A stretch of DNA of 64,000 nt. Origin: JAGPUQ01 sp036677085. GTDB lineage: Bacteria; Pseudomonadota; Gammaproteobacteria; Pseudomonadales; Porticoccaceae. Shown here piece by piece: positions 60,642-64,000 of the stretch. The first letter of the stretch is position 1; the number at the start of each line of letters is the position of its first letter. A model generated the notes under the pieces. That model was not told the DNA's origin. It worked only from the letters and a program-made list of their open reading frames with translations, and did no database searches. A program made the position numbers and the translations under genes. The stretch spans positions 62,001 to 126,000 of the forward strand of contig JAKFFI010000004.1 of NCBI GenBank assembly GCA_036677085.1, written 5' to 3'.

Positions 60642-61826
60642 TCATCTCCTCAGAATCGCGAGGCTGCCATCGCCGAAATCGCCCCAACCGGTAACGACAC
60701 CCAGTTCAGCGTCCTTCACCTGTACCTCGCCGGCCTCGCCGCGCAGCTGCCGGGTTGCCTCGACCACATGGTTCAGGCCCCAGACGTGGGCTTGAGACAG
60801 CAGGCCGCCGTGGGTATTGAGGGGATACCGGCCACCAACCTCTATGTTGCCGTCCTTGACGAACTCCTCCACCGCGCCCCGCTCGCACATTCCCAAGGCT
60901 TCCAGTTGTAACAAGACCACATAGGTAAAGCAGTCATAGATCTGGAGAAAATCCAGATCGGCGGGCTTGATGCCGGCCATCGCAAAGGCTTTGGGAGCCG
61001 AGTTGTTGAGTCCGATGTGAAACATGTCGGGGCGATTGGCAATGTCGTCCGCCGGATAGGGATGTCCTTCGGCGGCCGCCATGATATAGACCGGGCGGCG
61101 CTTCAGATCCTTGGCCTGGGCAGCGCTGCTCAGCACGACGGCACAGGCGCCGTCGGTTTCGAGGCAGCAGTCGAAAAGCCGGAACGGCTCCGAAATCATG
61201 CGTGAGCGCAGGTAGGCATCGAGATCCATGGGCTGACCGCGCGTAATGGCGCGATCATTGAACTGTGCGTGTTTCCGACAGGCCATGGCCACTGCGGCGG
61301 TCGCGTTCTCAGTGATGCCGTAGGTATGCTTGTGACGCATGGCAATCCAGGCATACATCTGCACGGGTGACGCCGCCCCGTAGGGGGCGTAGTAATTGGT
61401 CAGGGTCCGCTCCAGCGCCGGGATCGAAATCACCTCGCGGTGCTTGACGCCCGGCTTGGGCCGCAGCGCCGAAAAGCCGTTCCAACCCACCATCACCACC
61501 ACGTTCTTGGCGATGCCCGCGGCGATTGCCAGCGCCGCGCTTTGCAACGCCGTCACCGGGCTGGCGCCGCCCATGTTGACGGTGACCGAGTAACGAATGT
61601 CGCGGATCCCCAGATTGGCGGCCACTTCCTCGGCGGTGATCATGACCGGCGGCAGTACGATGCCATCGATGTCTTGCGGTGATAGACCGGAATCAGCTAT
61701 CGCTATGCGCGTCGCCTCCAGCATGGCTTCCGCCGACGGTCGATCCGCGCCGCGCACATATTGCGTCTCTCCGATCCCGACAATCGCGGCCTTGTCCCGG
61801 ATGTCGATGGTCTGTTGAGCTGTCAT
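60642..61826 (-). CDS. Thiolase-like protein lacking the nucleophilic Cys, probable Ltp2-type retro-aldolase subunit
   Basis: 394 residues from ATG 61826 (MTAQQTIDIRDKAAIVG). Overall it has the thiolase fold of the lipid-transfer (Ltp/SCP-x) group. The usual nucleophile Cys is Gly (VNMGGASP, about residue 86), the HDCF His is Tyr297 (IYDCFTY), and the GHPxGASG motif is replaced by NTHGGLLSQAH. Ltp2 of actinobacterial steroid catabolism has similar losses and acts as a retro-aldolase with a DUF35 partner, releasing propionyl-CoA. The DUF35 gene overlaps this stop codon. Retro-aldol activity is inferred. Confidence 0.82.
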   Translation of the reverse strand: MTAQQTIDIRDKAAIVGIGETQYVRGADRPSAEAMLEATRIAIADSGLSPQDIDGIVLPPVMITAEEVAANLGIRDIRYSVTVNMGGASPVTALQSAALAIAAGIAKNVVVMVGWNGFSALRPKPGVKHREVISIPALERTLTNYYAPYGAASPVQMYAWIAMRHKHTYGITENATAAVAMACRKHAQFNDRAITRGQPMDLDAYLRSRMISEPFRLFDCCLETDGACAVVLSSAAQAKDLKRRPVYIMAAAEGHPYPADDIANRPDMFHIGLNNSAPKAFAMAGIKPADLDFLQIYDCFTYVVLLQLEALGMCERGAVEEFVKDGNIEVGGRYPLNTHGGLLSQAHVWGLNHVVEATRQLRGEAGEVQVKDAELGVVTGWGDFGDGSLAILRR

Positions 61827-62172
61827 GAGTACTCCTGATAACGCGCTCCCGGCTGGCACGGAGCCGATACGGAGCAGGTATCGAAAGCGGGCCACGCACG
61901 GGATTCGCTGAAGAATATTCGCCCCTTCAAGGGGCACCGCATCACACCACAAGCTCCGAATTTGGTCAACGAACAACGCCCTTGAACAACGCTTTCGAGA
62001 CCGGCCGAACTCCTGCGCTGTCCGTTTGCCGGGGCGCGTTGAAGGACAAGTTGAAGGGCTTGACTTGCCCCACATTCTTCATCGATAGTTATGCATTAAA
62101 TAACCACGAATAATAATCATCCCCTCCGGGACCTTTCCTGTGGCCACCCGGAATCTATCAGGAGGCAGGCTG
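61827..62172. other. Intergenic region before cspD; leader and promoter only
   Basis: About 345 bp with no supported gene. The half near 62060-62172 is A/T-rich and holds a candidate promoter and a leader of about 80 nt for cspD. The half next to the Ltp2-like gene should hold that operon's promoter; nothing specific is recognisable there. Confidence 0.45.
62060..62089 (+). promoter_or_regulatory. Candidate sigma-70 promoter of cspD
   Basis: TTGACT (62060-62065) is followed after 18 bp by GATAGT (62084-62089), a fair -35/-10 pair. It would give a leader of about 77 nt before the cspD ATG, fitting for a cold-shock-family mRNA. Unverified. Confidence 0.35.
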
Positions 62173-62502
62173 ATGACCGCTACCAAGGGCACCGTAAAGT
62201 GGTTCAACAACGCCAAGGGCTATGGCTTCATTCTGTCGGAAGCCAATCAGGAGGATATTTTCGCCCACTACTCGGCGATCGAGATGGAAGGCTACAAAAG
62301 CCTCAAGGCCGGACAACAAGTGCAATTTGAGGTTCAGTTTGGCGAGAAGGGCGTTCACGCCGCGCACATCCGGCCGCTGGTCCCCGAGCTTTCAACCGCC
62401 CCGACTGCCATCGCGCCAACCCCGACGCGCATACCTTTTAATCGCATGCCGGCAGCTGCAAGCGAGCAAGAAATGCCGCGTCGGTCGCTCGGAAGCGGGT
62501 GA
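62173..62502 (+). CDS. cspD: CspD-like cold-shock domain protein with extended C-terminal tail
   Basis: 109 residues starting at ATG 62173 behind AGGAGG. Residues 3-70 are a cold-shock domain nearly identical in pattern to CspD: GTVKWFNNAKGYGFI (RNP-1), EDIFAHYSAI (RNP-2), EGYKSLKAGQQVQFEV. Residues after about 75 are a Pro/Ala/Thr-rich tail without motif. CspD in E. coli inhibits replication in stationary phase and is about 74 residues. It converges on icd, a CspD neighbour in many gammaproteobacteria; clpS/clpA are not seen. Confidence 0.9.
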   Translation: MTATKGTVKWFNNAKGYGFILSEANQEDIFAHYSAIEMEGYKSLKAGQQVQFEVQFGEKGVHAAHIRPLVPELSTAPTAIAPTPTRIPFNRMPAAASEQEMPRRSLGSG

Positions 62503-62512
62503 AACCAATCCC

Positions 62513-62550
62513 TGCGGGCCCACCCGACGCAATGTCCCGGTGGGTCCGCA
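62513..62550. terminator. Stem-loop between convergent cspD and icd
   Basis: TGCGGGCCCACC (62513-62524) pairs with GGTGGGTCCGCA (62539-62550) over 12 bp with one G-T pair and a 14-nt loop. It lies midway in the 64-bp gap between converging genes. No T-run in either direction. Confidence 0.55.
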
Positions 62551-62566
62551 CTGGGCGATGCGATCC

Positions 62567-63820
62567 TTACATGTGCTTGATGATCTGGTCGCCGAACTCC
62601 GAACAGGACATCAGCTTGGCACCGGTCATCAGACGCTCGAAATCGTAGGTCACGGTGCCGGCGGAGATCGCCGCCTCAATACCCTTGACGATCAAGTCGG
62701 CTGCCTCGCCCCAGCCCATGTGGCGCAACATCATTTCCGCTGACAGGATCAACGACCCCGGGTTGACCTTGTTCTGCCCGGCGTATTTCGGCGCGGTACC
62801 GTGGGTGGCCTCGAACATGGCCACCTCGTCGGAGAGGTTTGCGCCCGGAGCGATACCAATACCGCCGACCTGCGCCGCAAGCGCATCCGACAGGTAGTCG
62901 CCGTTCAGGTTGAGGGTGGCGATGACGCTGTATTCGTCCGGGCGCAGCAGGATCTGTTGCAGCATGGCGTCGGCGATCACGTCCTTGATGACGATCTGCG
63001 CGCCGGTGCGCGGATTTTTAAGGGAATGCCAGGGCCCGCCGTCGATCGGGGTCGCGCCAAACTCGTCACGCGCCAGTTCGTAGCCCCAGTCGCAGAAGGC
63101 CCCTTCGGTGAACTTCATGATATTGCCTTTGTGAACCAGGGTCAGGGACGACTTGCCCTGATCGATCGCGTATTGGATCGCCTTGCGCACCAGCCGCTTG
63201 GTGCCCGCTTCCGAGACCGGCTTGATGCCGATGCCGCAATTTTCCGGGAAGCGGATCTTGGTGACCTTCATCTCGTCCTGGAGAAAGCGGATTATCTTGG
63301 TCGCCTCCGGGGAACCCGCCTTCCATTCGATTCCCGCGTAAATATCCTCGGAGTTCTCGCGGAAGATGCACATATCAACTTTGTTCGGTTCCTTCACCGG
63401 CGACGGAACGCCCTTGAACCAGCGCACCGGTCGCTGGCACACATAGAGATCCAGCTCCTGACGCAAGGCGACGTTCAGCGAGCGAAAGCCGCCGCCCACC
63501 GGGGTCGTCAGTGGGCCCTTGATGGACACGATGTATTCCTTCAATACCTCCAGCGTTTCCTGGGGAAACCAGTTGCCGTCGTACAGCGCCGCCGCCTTTT
63601 CGCCGCAGTACACCTCCATCCACTGAATGGCGCGCTTCCCACCGAATGCCTTGGCAATTGCGGCATCGGTCACCTTGCGCATGACTGGCGTGATGTCTAC
63701 CCCGGTACCGTCACCTTCGATAAAGGGGATAATGGGATAATCCGGAACGTCGAGCGAAAAATCGGCATTGACCTTGATCTTGCTTCCGGTAGCCGGCACG
63801 ACGATATGTTCATAGCCCAT
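62567..63820 (-). CDS. icd: NADP-dependent isocitrate dehydrogenase
   Basis: TCA-cycle enzyme converting isocitrate to 2-oxoglutarate and CO2 with NADPH. 417 residues, very like E. coli Icd (416): FIEGDGTGVDITPVM, NSEDIYAGIEW (regulatory Ser of the AceK type), HKGNIMKFTEGAF and GTAPKYAGQNKVNPGS. The KY in GTAPKYAG indicates NADP preference. Start at ATG 63820 behind GGAGGGACC. It is divergent from the nudJ-like gene. Confidence 0.96.
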   Translation of the reverse strand: MGYEHIVVPATGSKIKVNADFSLDVPDYPIIPFIEGDGTGVDITPVMRKVTDAAIAKAFGGKRAIQWMEVYCGEKAAALYDGNWFPQETLEVLKEYIVSIKGPLTTPVGGGFRSLNVALRQELDLYVCQRPVRWFKGVPSPVKEPNKVDMCIFRENSEDIYAGIEWKAGSPEATKIIRFLQDEMKVTKIRFPENCGIGIKPVSEAGTKRLVRKAIQYAIDQGKSSLTLVHKGNIMKFTEGAFCDWGYELARDEFGATPIDGGPWHSLKNPRTGAQIVIKDVIADAMLQQILLRPDEYSVIATLNLNGDYLSDALAAQVGGIGIAPGANLSDEVAMFEATHGTAPKYAGQNKVNPGSLILSAEMMLRHMGWGEAADLIVKGIEAAISAGTVTYDFERLMTGAKLMSCSEFGDQIIKHM

Positions 63821-63926
63821 TTGCTGGTCCCTCCGAGGGGTTTTGTGTAAAGGAATTTCAAAACGGGCCGGATTCTAGCATGCTGCCGCGCCGTCTCTGT
63901 AGCTCTCCTACACAGGATATTTACCC

Positions 63927-64000
63927 ATGCGGTCGCAGATTCATCTGACCGTCGCCGCCGTGGTTCCCCGCGATGGCCGCTACCTCATGGTAGTGGAGAA
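63927..64000 (+). CDS. nudJ: Nudix hydrolase, probable NudJ, cut by window end
   Basis: Only the first 24 codons are visible (MRSQIHLTVAAVVPRDGRYLMVVE), the typical opening strand of a Nudix domain. In gammaproteobacteria nudJ (phosphatase for thiamine pyrophosphate and hydroxymethylpyrimidine-PP) precedes mnmA next to icd, which matches this position. The Nudix box itself lies outside the window. Confidence 0.65.
   Translation, partial: MRSQIHLTVAAVVPRDGRYLMVVE

Noticed and set aside
43260..62000. A steroid-degradation cluster
   Set aside because: ChsE-, MaoC-, Ltp2- and DUF35-like genes recall steroid side-chain catabolism, but no kstD, kshA/B, hsaC or other ring-degradation gene is present in the window.

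Overview
The window reads as chromosomal DNA of a GC-rich, probably aerobic gammaproteobacterium. Housekeeping genes sit at both ends: large single-chain purL (cut by the left edge) with tadA on the left, and cspD, NADP-type icd and the first codons of a nudJ-like gene on the right. Between them lie about 57 kb that are almost entirely catabolic: acyl-CoA chemistry, Baeyer-Villiger oxidation, sulfur oxidation and efflux. No transposase, integrase, tRNA, rRNA or CRISPR array was recognised.

Layout. (1) 4357-8525: a divergent MarR regulator and an aliB-badK-badI-badH operon for beta-oxidation-like attack and hydrolytic opening of cyclohexanecarboxyl-CoA. (2) 8711-10537: a MASE2-GGDEF diguanylate cyclase and a cupin. 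(3) 10612-21631, all minus: SMP-30-type lactonase, two zinc alcohol dehydrogenases, two Baeyer-Villiger monooxygenases, an SDR, a small DUF6285-like protein overlapping an APH-type kinase (LvaB/LvaA-like), and an uncharacterised beta-rich protein. Together these suggest alcohol to ketone to ester/lactone to hydroxy acid, then activation by phosphorylation. (4) 21860-28251, minus: soxCDYZAXB, with a SoxH-like metallohydrolase and a periplasmic DsrE protein diverging from it. (5) 30022-37819, plus: a second copy of the uncharacterised beta-rich protein, an A-B-A'-B' array of four SDRs, a luciferase-like monooxygenase followed by an LigB/DODA-type dioxygenase, and srkA. (6) 38018-42803, minus: an RND efflux pump with its adaptor and a DsrE-like protein. 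(7) 43260-61826, minus: a large beta-oxidation block with five acyl-CoA dehydrogenase-like genes, an aldehyde dehydrogenase, HSL-type esterase, CaiB/BaiF protein, MaoC hydratase, HSD17B4-like dehydrogenase, SCP-x-type thiolase, HMG-CoA-synthase-like/OB fusion, luciferase-like oxidoreductase, Nudix hydrolase, and an Ltp2-like/DUF35 pair.

Taken together the region looks like a platform for degrading alicyclic and branched carboxylic acids, ketones and alcohols (naphthenic-acid or terpenoid-like substrates), with thiosulfate oxidation as an auxiliary energy source. The substrate assignments are inference. Family assignments and the presence or absence of key residues were read by eye from the sequence. 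The most unusual points are the AMACR/MFE-2/SCP-x-like gene set with an Ltp2-DUF35 aldolase pair, the LvaAB-like kinase pair downstream of twin BVMOs, the recent two-gene SDR duplication, and the near absence of regulators (one MarR for about 50 catabolic genes).
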